Shown: one piece after another, positions 1 to 5,017 of the stretch
How the letters are laid out: every line of letters begins with the position of its first letter
Position numbering within the stretch: the stretch's first letter is position 1
Source: Bacteroidales bacterium
Lineage (GTDB): Bacteria > Bacteroidota > Bacteroidia > Bacteroidales > UBA10428
Length of the DNA stretch: 5,017 nt
Direction of reading: 5' to 3'
NCBI GenBank assembly: GCA_016935595.1
Contig: JAFGQQ010000232.1
Location: 1-5,017 of the forward strand
Program-made: the position numbers and the translations under genes
Notes under the pieces: model-generated
What the model saw: the letters and a program-made list of their open reading frames with translations, nothing else
Told to the model about the DNA's origin: nothing
Databases searched by the model: none

Positions 1-116
1 AAAGCTGAAATGACAGGGCGAGAAGTTTATCCCGATGTTGTCTTCGTAAGATTTTTCGAAGAAAAATATCCAGAAGACGCAATCGGGAAGCCCTGGCAGG
101 GCAGCAAAGCTGAAAT
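1..116. repeat. GC-richer block bounded by 11-bp direct repeats, possible 105-bp repeat unit
   Basis: The 11-mer AAAGCTGAAAT occurs at 1-11 and again at 106-116, a spacing of exactly 105 bases. CAGGGC also recurs at 14-19 and 97-102. The first 120 bases are about 43% G+C by hand count, clearly higher than the AT-rich sequence that follows. The window may therefore begin inside the last unit of a tandem or dispersed repeat. One plus-strand frame is open from base 1 to a TAA at 145-147 (48 codons). Because 105 is a multiple of three, a repeat-containing protein tail cannot be excluded, but I recognise no protein family and the strong palindromy suggests a non-coding element. Confidence 0.4.
14..95. 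repeat. Nested imperfect palindrome (long hairpin)
   Basis: Three pairs of arms share one centre near base 59: TCCCGAT 30-36 with ATCGGGA 82-88, GTCTTC 40-45 with GAAGAC 73-78, and ATTTTTC 51-57 with GAAAAAT 61-67 around a GAA loop. An outer pair, CAGGGC 14-19 with GCCCTG 90-95, can close the structure, with a 10-base bulge on the left side. A further interrupted palindrome, GCCCTG-G-CAGGGC, lies at 90-102. The arrangement fits a structured RNA, a palindromic interspersed repeat, or the end of a mobile element. I see no integron attC core and no hammerhead core, and I cannot assign a family. Confidence 0.5.
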
Positions 117-163
117 AATATATAAAAGGATTCTTTGGATATACTAAAGATTTGGAGAATCCC

Positions 164-355
164 AACCTGGACAAGCCAGAATATAGAATATCGAACACTG
201 AATAATAAATTATGAATAAAATATTCTAGACTTTTCCAAAGTTTGCCATTTTGCCGACTATTTAAATTCATTTTATTTTTTACATCAGTTTTTACAATTA
301 TATCCTAACTTTGGAAAAGTTTTGATGATAAACCTTTTTATTTTAACCTGGACAA
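164..355. repeat. 11-bp direct repeat pair flanking an inverted repeat
   Basis: AACCTGGACAA occurs at 164-174 and again at 345-355, 181 bases apart in the same orientation. The pair brackets the 14-bp inverted repeat at 230-320. This could be the footprint of a small insertion or of two related repeat copies. The direct repeats do not abut the inverted repeat, so they are not simple target-site duplications of it. Confidence 0.35.
230..320. repeat. Perfect 14-bp inverted repeat, 63-bp spacer
   Basis: ACTTTTCCAAAGTT at 230-243 is the exact reverse complement of AACTTTGGAAAAGT at 307-320. Each arm is itself nearly palindromic. The 63-base spacer is AT-rich and has no coding capacity. The 91-bp unit could be a miniature inverted-repeat element, a pair of operator-like sites, or a long-loop hairpin. 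No matching target-site duplication is visible directly outside the arms (CTAG on the left, TTTG on the right), which weakens the mobile-element reading. Confidence 0.45.
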
Positions 356-495
356 ATCTGAACCAAACAAGTTATAAAAGATGGAGAGAAATTTTTATCT
401 ATGTAAGCCTTATTAGATAAACGATACAGCGAGTTGACAAAAATTTTCGACCAAAAAGAACAAGAAAATAAAAATTTAGGTACTAAGATATTATT

Positions 496-873
496 TCATA
501 ACTTACAAAACCGTTCTAATACGGTTTTTATCTGATCGTGGGTATATGGCTTTGTTAGTAAATTATCAAATCCAGCCTTTTTAAAATCATTAAAATATAA
601 ATCAGGATTATGTGCGGTTAAAGCTACAATAGGCATATTATTAATTTCCTTTGACATATTTTTTCTTATATAACCGGTGGTTTCAAGACCATTCATTACA
701 GGCATTTCAATATCAATAAATAAAATATCGAAACGACCAGTTGTTAAAAAATCGATAGCTTCCTTTCCATTTCTTGCCTCAGTTACATCACATGAAAAAT
801 CACAAAGAATTTCTTTAATTAAAATCCGGTTCAGGATTATGTCATCAGCAATTAACACCTTTATTGCGCCCAT
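496..873 (-). CDS. Single-domain response regulator (receiver), orphan
   Basis: This encodes a stand-alone cytoplasmic REC domain with no output domain. Numbered from the ATG at 873 (125 aa), the acidic pair is D10-D11, the phosphoacceptor is D54 in the motif FIDIEMPVMNG, the switch threonine is T86 in IVALTA, and the lysine is K108 in LTKPY. All catalytic residues are therefore present. The MPVMNG and IVALTA signatures are typical of receivers in hybrid histidine kinases and phosphorelays rather than of classical CheY, so it may accept phosphate from a hybrid kinase or Hpt protein. A TTG at 888 would add five residues (130 aa); I prefer the ATG, which puts the first beta strand at the usual distance from the N-terminus. 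The gene appears monocistronic and is divergent from the chemosensory operon, which may or may not be its signalling partner. Confidence 0.9.
   Translation of the reverse strand: MGAIKVLIADDIILNRILIKEILCDFSCDVTEARNGKEAIDFLTTGRFDILFIDIEMPVMNGLETTGYIRKNMSKEINNMPIVALTAHNPDLYFNDFKKAGFDNLLTKPYTHDQIKTVLERFCKL
507..529. terminator. Terminator-like hairpin inside the 3' end of the response regulator gene
   Basis: AAAACCGT at 507-514 pairs perfectly with ACGGTTTT at 521-528 around a 6-base loop, and on the plus strand it is followed by another T and then A-T-rich sequence. The hairpin overlaps the last ten or so codons of the minus-strand gene. Read on the plus strand it has the better U-tract (five T). 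On the minus strand the tail is only four T before GTAAG. It has just three G-C pairs, so it would be weak. It could be a bidirectional terminator or a chance feature of the coding sequence. Confidence 0.3.
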
Positions 874-1073
874 AATATTATTAATCAATAACTTATAAAG
901 TTAACTATTTTATTCATAATATACTACAATATTTTGAATATGTCAAGTACAAAAATTTTAAAAAAGATGATTTATATCAACATGGGTCATAACCAAGATC
1001 AATTCAATGTACAAACTTCCAATGCGTAAACTTAGTAAATTAATAATACTTTTTTAGGTATGAAATATGTAAA
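874..1073. other. Divergent intergenic region
   Basis: These 200 bases separate the minus-strand regulator from the plus-strand operon and must hold both upstream regions. The regulator side has a clear promoter-like pair, listed separately. On the operon side the only candidate is TACTTTTT at 1047-1054, a weak match to the Bacteroidota -7 element TAnnTTTG, with no TTTG at the -33 distance. It is also only about 20 bases from the start codon. I see no convincing operator repeat. Confidence 0.6.
918..946 (-). promoter_or_regulatory. Candidate promoter of the response regulator
   Basis: On the minus strand, TTGACA (946-941) is followed after exactly 17 bases by TATATT (923-918), a full -35 match and a five-of-six -10 match to the sigma70 consensus. 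Transcription would begin near 911, giving a leader of roughly 38 bases to the ATG at 873. In Bacteroidota the usual housekeeping promoter is instead TTTG / TAnnTTTG, so the match is either functional in its own right or a coincidence of AT-rich sequence. Confidence 0.5.
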
Positions 1074-1077
1074 ATGA
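1060..1077 (+). other. Five-codon upstream ORF overlapping the operon's first start codon
   Basis: An ATG at 1060 begins a minimal frame (Met-Lys-Tyr-Val-Lys-stop) whose TGA at 1075-1077 overlaps the ATG at 1074 as ATGA. The only purine-rich sequence nearby is AGG at 1056-1058, which is too close to the upstream ATG to act as its ribosome site and about 15 bases from the main ATG. It could couple translation into the first operon gene, but a frame this short in AT-rich sequence may be chance. Confidence 0.2.
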
Positions 1078-2840
1078 GCAATAATAAAGTTAAAAAAAAT
1101 CTCTTATCCGTTGATTTTATCAAAGAAATATTCATAAAGATTAATGATAAAATAAAATCGCTGCATGATTATTCGAATAAAGATTTTTATTCATTAAATG
1201 ATAGTTTCAAAAATAATTTTCAAGCTTCAAAAAAGATATTTAATAATTCGCAATTGTTAATTAATTCATTAACAGAAAATACTTCATTCGAAATTTTAGA
1301 TGATTTTGAAAATTTTAAAAAAGGAATAATAAGTTATTACCACACTTTTAAAAGCGAGATCAAACAACAAATTAAGCGCTTGGAAACTATTGAGAATTCA
1401 AGTAATACATTAAAATTTTATTTAAATAATGTTAATCAGAATTTATTAACTTTTAATTTTTTGCTCTCAAATTATAATATATTTCACTTTCAGGAATCAG
1501 ATTTTGGCGCAGGTATTCATAAACAAATCCAGAATATAAAATACCATATTGCTAAATTACTGAATAATACTGATCAGTTAAACAATAAAGTTGATATTTT
1601 AAAACAGAAATCTGAAGAAATTATAGAATATATAAATGTTGCCCAGGAAAGATTGAATACTGATTTAGAAGATTCTTACAATCTGGTTATACAGAAAAAA
1701 CAAGAAGCTGGAAAAGGGCTAAAAGAACTTGAAAGCAAAGGAGAAATCAGCCAGAATATTAACGACATAATTACAAATTTACAATACCATGATATACTAA
1801 AACAAAAAATGGAGCATATTCAAAAAATCCATAATGATGTTATCGCAAGGCTTCAAATTTTAGAGAAAAAAATAAAAGATAAAAAAGATGAAAACCAAAT
1901 TGCCGAATGCTTGCTTTATATTAAAGATATTGCTGAACTTCAATCGGCTCAGTTGCTTCATGTAAATAAAAAATACCAGTATGCCATTAAAATTATATCT
2001 GAAAATATTCAAAAAATAAGTGAAAACACCAACACCGTTAATACAATAAGCCAGGAAATTATGGGATATACCTCAAAAAATAATCTTAACTTCCTGTTCA
2101 ATATTTCTTCTGCCATTGAAAATATTTATAAAAAGTTCCTCGAAATACATTATTCTTTTATTGAATTAACAGGCTTTTTAAAAGAATTTAAAAACATCCA
2201 GACCGAATTAATATATGAATTTGACAATATCAATAAATTTTATGTCGAATTTAAAAACTCATCAATAGGATTTATTGAAACCATGAAGACAGATGAAAGA
2301 AAAAATACAGAAATCAGCAAACAATTTAAGGTTATTACAGATGAAATTATAGCCTCGAAAACGGAAATTAATAATAATTTGAATATTACAACCGATATCT
2401 TATTCAATTTATATAGAAATAATAAATCCATACATTTAATTGATGAAGCACAAAATAATTTCCTGCCTTTTGCCGATGTATTTGTTCAGAAATTAAAAAT
2501 TCACAGCCGGGAAGTTAATCAAAAGCTTATTGAAAATAAAAACATTTGCCGGTCGATTACTTCAAACATACAACATTCTTTAAACCAGGTTAAATATTAC
2601 GAATATTTTGAAAAAATTATCGAAGAAATTACTAATGAATTAGATAATCTTAATGAATCTATTTCATTTAAAATTAAGAGTCAATTGTCTGATAAAGAAA
2701 AAAAACTTGGTAAATTAAAAAAGCATTATACAACAGGCAGTGAACATGATATTCATGATATTTATATAGAAGAAGGTAAAAGGAAATCGGAACAATATGA
2801 GGATAAAAATAATGAAGGGAATAATATAGAATTTTTCTAA
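1074..2840 (+). CDS. Soluble helical MCP-like protein with a CheZ-like D-x-x-x-Q motif
   Basis: This 588-aa protein has no signal peptide or membrane segment and appears almost entirely alpha-helical, with long Lys/Glu/Asn/Ile-rich heptad-like stretches. Residues about 120-165 resemble a degenerate methyl-accepting-protein hairpin tip (FHFQESDFGAG at 137-147), the place where such families have an IEsARlGe..G-type turn. Residues 236-249 carry LQYHDILKQKMEHI, a close relative of the LQFQD-x-x-RQ-x-x-EH motif of soluble chemotaxis-like proteins. Its D240 and Q244 have the same spacing as the catalytic Asp and Gln of CheZ (DFQDLTGQ). Near the C-terminus, KYYEYFEKIIEEI at 507-519 looks like a second, diverged copy. 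The tail is highly charged. As the first operon gene ahead of STAS, CheY and CheA genes, it is probably a cytosolic receptor-like or phosphatase-like component. The family resemblance is moderately supported; the function is inferred. Confidence 0.85.
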   Translation: MSNNKVKKNLLSVDFIKEIFIKINDKIKSLHDYSNKDFYSLNDSFKNNFQASKKIFNNSQLLINSLTENTSFEILDDFENFKKGIISYYHTFKSEIKQQIKRLETIENSSNTLKFYLNNVNQNLLTFNFLLSNYNIFHFQESDFGAGIHKQIQNIKYHIAKLLNNTDQLNNKVDILKQKSEEIIEYINVAQERLNTDLEDSYNLVIQKKQEAGKGLKELESKGEISQNINDIITNLQYHDILKQKMEHIQKIHNDVIARLQILEKKIKDKKDENQIAECLLYIKDIAELQSAQLLHVNKKYQYAIKIISENIQKISENTNTVNTISQEIMGYTSKNNLNFLFNISSAIENIYKKFLEIHYSFIELTGFLKEFKNIQTELIYEFDNINKFYVEFKNSSIGFIETMKTDERKNTEISKQFKVITDEIIASKTEINNNLNITTDILFNLYRNNKSIHLIDEAQNNFLPFADVFVQKLKIHSREVNQKLIENKNICRSITSNIQHSLNQVKYYEYFEKIIEEITNELDNLNESISFKIKSQLSDKEKKLGKLKKHYTTGSEHDIHDIYIEEGKRKSEQYEDKNNEGNNIEFF

Positions 2841-2851
2841 ATTAATTCTTT

Positions 2852-3178
2852 ATGAAAACAACAACTTATAAATTATCAATATCGAAAAATAAAAAAAACA
2901 ATAAAGAGGGTATTATAACTCTTGAAGGCGATTTATCACTGAAAAATATTAAGGAAATTAAGGAAAAAATTCAAAAAGGAATTTTAAAGTTTGACCAGTT
3001 GGAAATTCATATTAAAAATGTTGAGAACATTGATGTAACTTTAATACAGCTCTTAATATCGGTTAATCAAACTAAAAAATTAAGTAAAGTAAATATAACT
3101 ATTAAAGAGCAAATGCAAAACATGCTTGAAACAGCTGGTATATATAATTTTTTGGAAACTGCCAATATTTATAACTAA
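2852..3178 (+). CDS. STAS-domain protein of the chemosensory operon
   Basis: This 108-aa protein consists of one STAS domain, the fold of SpoIIAA-type anti-sigma factor antagonists, with no other domain. The strand GIITLEGDLSL (20-30), the helix NIKEIKEKIQKGI and the strand LEIHIKNVENID precede the diagnostic loop-helix DVTLIQLLISV at 61-71, followed by a C-terminal strand and helix. In SpoIIAA the loop is D-S-S-G-L with Ser58 phosphorylated. Here it reads D61-V62-T63-L64-I65, so the canonical serine is a valine and a threonine follows. The form with QLL after the loop is common in STAS proteins linked to che genes. It probably binds a partner, such as CheA or the upstream helical protein, rather than controlling a sigma factor. 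It starts 11 bases after the previous stop with no visible Shine-Dalgarno, in a tight operon. Confidence 0.85.
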   Translation: MKTTTYKLSISKNKKNNKEGIITLEGDLSLKNIKEIKEKIQKGILKFDQLEIHIKNVENIDVTLIQLLISVNQTKKLSKVNITIKEQMQNMLETAGIYNFLETANIYN

Positions 3179-3189
3179 AAATTAAAATT

Positions 3190-3555
3190 ATGAATAGAAA
3201 AATATTAGTGGTCGACGATTCTGAGAGCATCAGGGAAGTTGTAAAATTTACCCTTGAAAATAATGGGTATGACGTAATTCTGGGAAATGATGGTAAAGAT
3301 GCCATAAACTATTTGGATGGAAGACATCTTGATATGATTATTACCGACTTACACATGCCCGAAATGGATGGCATTGAATTAATCAAAATAATTAGAAGTA
3401 AAGAAGAATACAGTACTACACCAATATTGTTCCTAACTACTGAATCGCAGGTTAATAAAAAACTTCAAGCTAAGGAAGCAGGGGCAACAGGGTGGATAAT
3501 AAAACCTTTTGCCCCTCAAAAACTAATTATGGCTATAAATAAAGTTATAAAATAA
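3190..3555 (+). CDS. cheY: CheY-type response regulator
   Basis: This 121-aa single receiver domain matches the usual CheY length. All active-site residues are visible: D9-D10 (VVDD), phosphoacceptor D53 in IITDLHMPEMDG, T83 in ILFLTT, and K105 in IIKPF. W102 occupies the position of the rotating aromatic Tyr106 of E. coli CheY, so the usual Y-T coupling would involve a Trp. The gene lies 11 bases after the STAS gene and its TAA shares one base with the CheA start (TAATG), which implies translational coupling. It is the natural phosphate acceptor of the adjacent CheA. No output domain is present, so it acts by protein contact with a motor, scaffold or other target. It differs from the minus-strand receiver, which has hybrid-kinase-type signatures. 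Confidence 0.95.
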   Translation: MNRKILVVDDSESIREVVKFTLENNGYDVILGNDGKDAINYLDGRHLDMIITDLHMPEMDGIELIKIIRSKEEYSTTPILFLTTESQVNKKLQAKEAGATGWIIKPFAPQKLIMAINKVIK

Positions 3556-5017
3556 TGGATAACCTACAGAAAAAATTTACAGAAGAAGCAACTGATAACA
3601 TTAATGACCTGGAAGAGGCCCTCTTATCATTAGAAAAACAACCTGGTGATAATAAATTAACTGAAAGAATATTCCGGGCATTACATACATTAAAAGGTAC
3701 CGGTGCAATGTTTGGTTTTAATCATATTAGTGAATTAACCCACGACCTTGAAAATATTTATGACCTGATTCGGGAAGGAAAGAAAGAAATAACCGAAAAC
3801 ATTATCAGTATCACTCTCCAATCGGCAGATCATTTAAGAAACCTGTTAGCTGATCAAAATTTAGAAATACAGGAAAACATCGAATTACAAAGTCAACTTA
3901 TTATTAAAATAAAAAAAATTGAGAATGAATCGCTTGAAAAAGAATTAACATATTTACGGATAAAAGAAAAAGAAAAATCTTCAACCAATTATAAAAGTTA
4001 TTATATCTATTTCCAGCCAAATCCAACTCTATTAAAAAATGGCAATAATCCCTTATATTTAATTGATGAGCTAAGTAAAATGGGTGAATTACTGGTTTAC
4101 CCTCATTTTCAAATAGTCCCCGAAATAGATTTTATTGATCCTGAAATTTGTTATATATATTGGGAAATTATTATTGCTACCCAGAAAAATGTTAGCGATA
4201 TTTCCGATGTATTTATTTTTGTTGATGATGAATGCGCTTTAGAAATCCAATTCCTTTATGATGGAAATATTTTTGAAGAAGAAAATGTTAAAAATAAATT
4301 AGAAAAATTAAAAGCACAGGAACAGGAATCACACTTTTCACAAATTCAAAATATCATTAAAAAATCGATTAAGTTTTCGGCAAAACCGTATGGCAAAGAT
4401 GATGTCCAAAAAGCAAACCTTATTTCTAGCATCCGGGTAGCTTCTGAAAAATTAGACAGTTTAATGAACCTGGTTAGCGAACTGGTTACCACTCAGGCTC
4501 GTCTTACTTTATACGCAGAAAATGAAGGCAAAACCGAACTCACAACTATTGCCGAAAATGTACAAAAATTATCACGACAATTACGTGATATTGCTTTTGA
4601 TATAGTTTTAATCCCGATTGAAACAATTATTACACGTTTCCAAAGATTGGTAAGAGATTTATCTTCGGAATTAAACAAAAGGGTAATATTTAATTCAAAA
4701 GGCACAGATACAGAATTAGATAAAACAATAATTGAATGTTTAACCGATCCTTTGCTGCATATCATAAGGAACTGCATTGACCATGGCATTGAAAAACCTG
4801 AAGAAAGAAGAAAAAAAGGAAAGCCAGAAGAAGGGAATATTCTTTTTAATGCATATTATTCGGGCACTAATGTTGTTATCGAAATAAGCGATGATGGTGC
4901 AGGGATCGACACTGATAAAATTAAAAACAGAGCCATTAAAAATGGTTTAATTTCTGAAAACCAAACTTTAAGTACATCAGAGATATACGAATTATTATTT
5001 TTACCTGGTTTTTCAAC
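3555..5017 (+). CDS. cheA: CheA chemosensory histidine kinase, 3' truncated by the window
   Basis: 487 codons are present and the frame is still open at the window edge. Residues 1-100 are the P1 Hpt domain, with phosphorylated H44 in ALHTLKG and the typical GAMFGF after it. Residues about 149-236 form an extra domain (YYIYFQPNP ... VFIFVDDECALEIQFL) between P1 and P3, found in many non-enteric CheA proteins in place of the enteric P2. P3 dimerisation starts at 293 (IRVASEKLDSLMNLVSEL). P4 ATPase follows: TELDK, N-box HIIRNCIDHGIE (402-413; H402 and N406), D446-box DDGAGID, and a lid beginning LFLPGFST at the edge. The remainder of P4 and the CheW-like P5 are missing because the window ends. 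V351 replaces the arginine usual in the IRMxP-type segment. It overlaps the CheY stop by one base and should phosphorylate that protein. Confidence 0.96.
   Translation, partial: MDNLQKKFTEEATDNINDLEEALLSLEKQPGDNKLTERIFRALHTLKGTGAMFGFNHISELTHDLENIYDLIREGKKEITENIISITLQSADHLRNLLADQNLEIQENIELQSQLIIKIKKIENESLEKELTYLRIKEKEKSSTNYKSYYIYFQPNPTLLKNGNNPLYLIDELSKMGELLVYPHFQIVPEIDFIDPEICYIYWEIIIATQKNVSDISDVFIFVDDECALEIQFLYDGNIFEEENVKNKLEKLKAQEQESHFSQIQNIIKKSIKFSAKPYGKDDVQKANLISSIRVASEKLDSLMNLVSELVTTQARLTLYAENEGKTELTTIAENVQKLSRQLRDIAFDIVLIPIETIITRFQRLVRDLSSELNKRVIFNSKGTDTELDKTIIECLTDPLLHIIRNCIDHGIEKPEERRKKGKPEEGNILFNAYYSGTNVVIEISDDGAGIDTDKIKNRAIKNGLISENQTLSTSEIYELLFLPGFS

Larger units (their letters stand above)
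148..495. other. Gene-free AT-rich region with short repeats
   Basis: No frame on either strand gives a convincing gene in these 348 bases. The stretch around 175-225 is a string of variants on gaata / tcgaaca / tgaataa. This style resembles intergenic sequence I associate with Bacteroidota genomes, but that is recollection only. The region also contains a direct repeat and an inverted repeat listed separately. A TTGACA at 434-439 has no -10 partner at the right distance. The region lies downstream of the minus-strand response regulator, so it would be its 3' flank. Confidence 0.5.

Noticed and set aside
30..88. Integron attC site or hammerhead ribozyme
   Set aside because: The palindrome lacks the RYYYAAC/GTTRRRY cores of attC and the CUGANGA...GAAA core of a hammerhead.
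1..147. Partial 48-codon coding sequence running in from the left edge
   Set aside because: An open frame of this length is not significant in a block of about 43% G+C, no family is recognised, and the palindromic structure offers a better explanation; kept only as a finding.
434..462. Plus-strand promoter at TTGACA 434-439
   Set aside because: The sequence 17 bases downstream (AGAACA) is not a -10 element and there is no plus-strand gene to serve.
1..495. CRISPR array
   Set aside because: Direct repeats occur only twice each, are 11 bp long, and have spacings of 105 and 181 bases, unlike a repeat-spacer array.
677..898. 73-codon plus-strand frame opposite the response regulator
   Set aside because: It is antisense to a receiver gene with all catalytic residues intact and shows no recognisable protein features.
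2240..2431. 63-codon minus-strand frame inside the 588-aa gene
   Set aside because: Its hydrophobic composition is the expected shadow of Lys/Asn/Glu-rich codons on the other strand; no independent start signal or family is visible.
3102..3305. 67-codon minus-strand frame across the STAS/CheY junction
   Set aside because: It overlaps two well-supported genes and is explained by their complement.
4493..4789. 98-codon minus-strand frame inside CheA
   Set aside because: It lies opposite the conserved P3/P4 region of CheA, whose motifs account for the sequence.

Overview
The window comes from an AT-rich bacterial chromosome. The likely source is a Bacteroidota member: protein-coding parts are very rich in Lys, Asn and Ile with A/T-ending codons, gene starts lack clear Shine-Dalgarno sequences, and the CheA has the P1 / extra regulatory domain / P3 / P4 layout I associate with that group. 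No ribosomal or tRNA marker is present, so the placement is inference from style and family resemblance.

Layout. Positions 1-495 contain no gene I can support. They hold a relatively GC-rich structured block (1-116: a nested palindrome and an 11-bp direct repeat 105 bp apart), then AT-rich sequence with an 11-bp direct repeat (164-174 and 345-355) and a perfect 14-bp inverted repeat (230-243 and 307-320). A lone receiver-domain response regulator lies on the minus strand (496-873), with a near-consensus -35/-10 promoter upstream. A divergent intergenic region (874-1073) separates it from a plus-strand operon that runs off the right edge. The operon encodes a 588-aa soluble, all-helical, MCP-like protein (1074-2840), a 108-aa STAS-domain protein (2852-3178), a CheY-type receiver (3190-3555) and a CheA kinase, of which the first 487 residues are present (3555-5017).

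How the genes fit together. The plus-strand genes are tightly packed: gaps of 11, 11 and -1 bases, the last as TAATG. They look like the front half of a chemosensory operon. CheA would autophosphorylate at His44 and pass phosphate to Asp53 of the CheY-like protein. The STAS protein probably binds a partner rather than acting as a switch phosphorylated at the usual serine. The 588-aa protein sits where a soluble receptor gene would be expected, but it has only a degenerate receptor-like hairpin plus a D-x-x-x-Q motif that recalls the CheZ phosphatase motif. The order soluble receptor-like / STAS / CheY / CheA resembles the alphaproteobacterial icpA-cheS-cheY1-cheA order as I recall it. The rest of CheA, and any CheW, CheR, CheB or flagellar/gliding genes, lie outside the window, so the output (motility or another process) cannot be decided here.

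The most unusual candidate is the 588-aa protein, which may be a receptor-like/phosphatase-like component with an internal duplication. Next are the CheA change at a normally conserved arginine and the structured block at the left edge.
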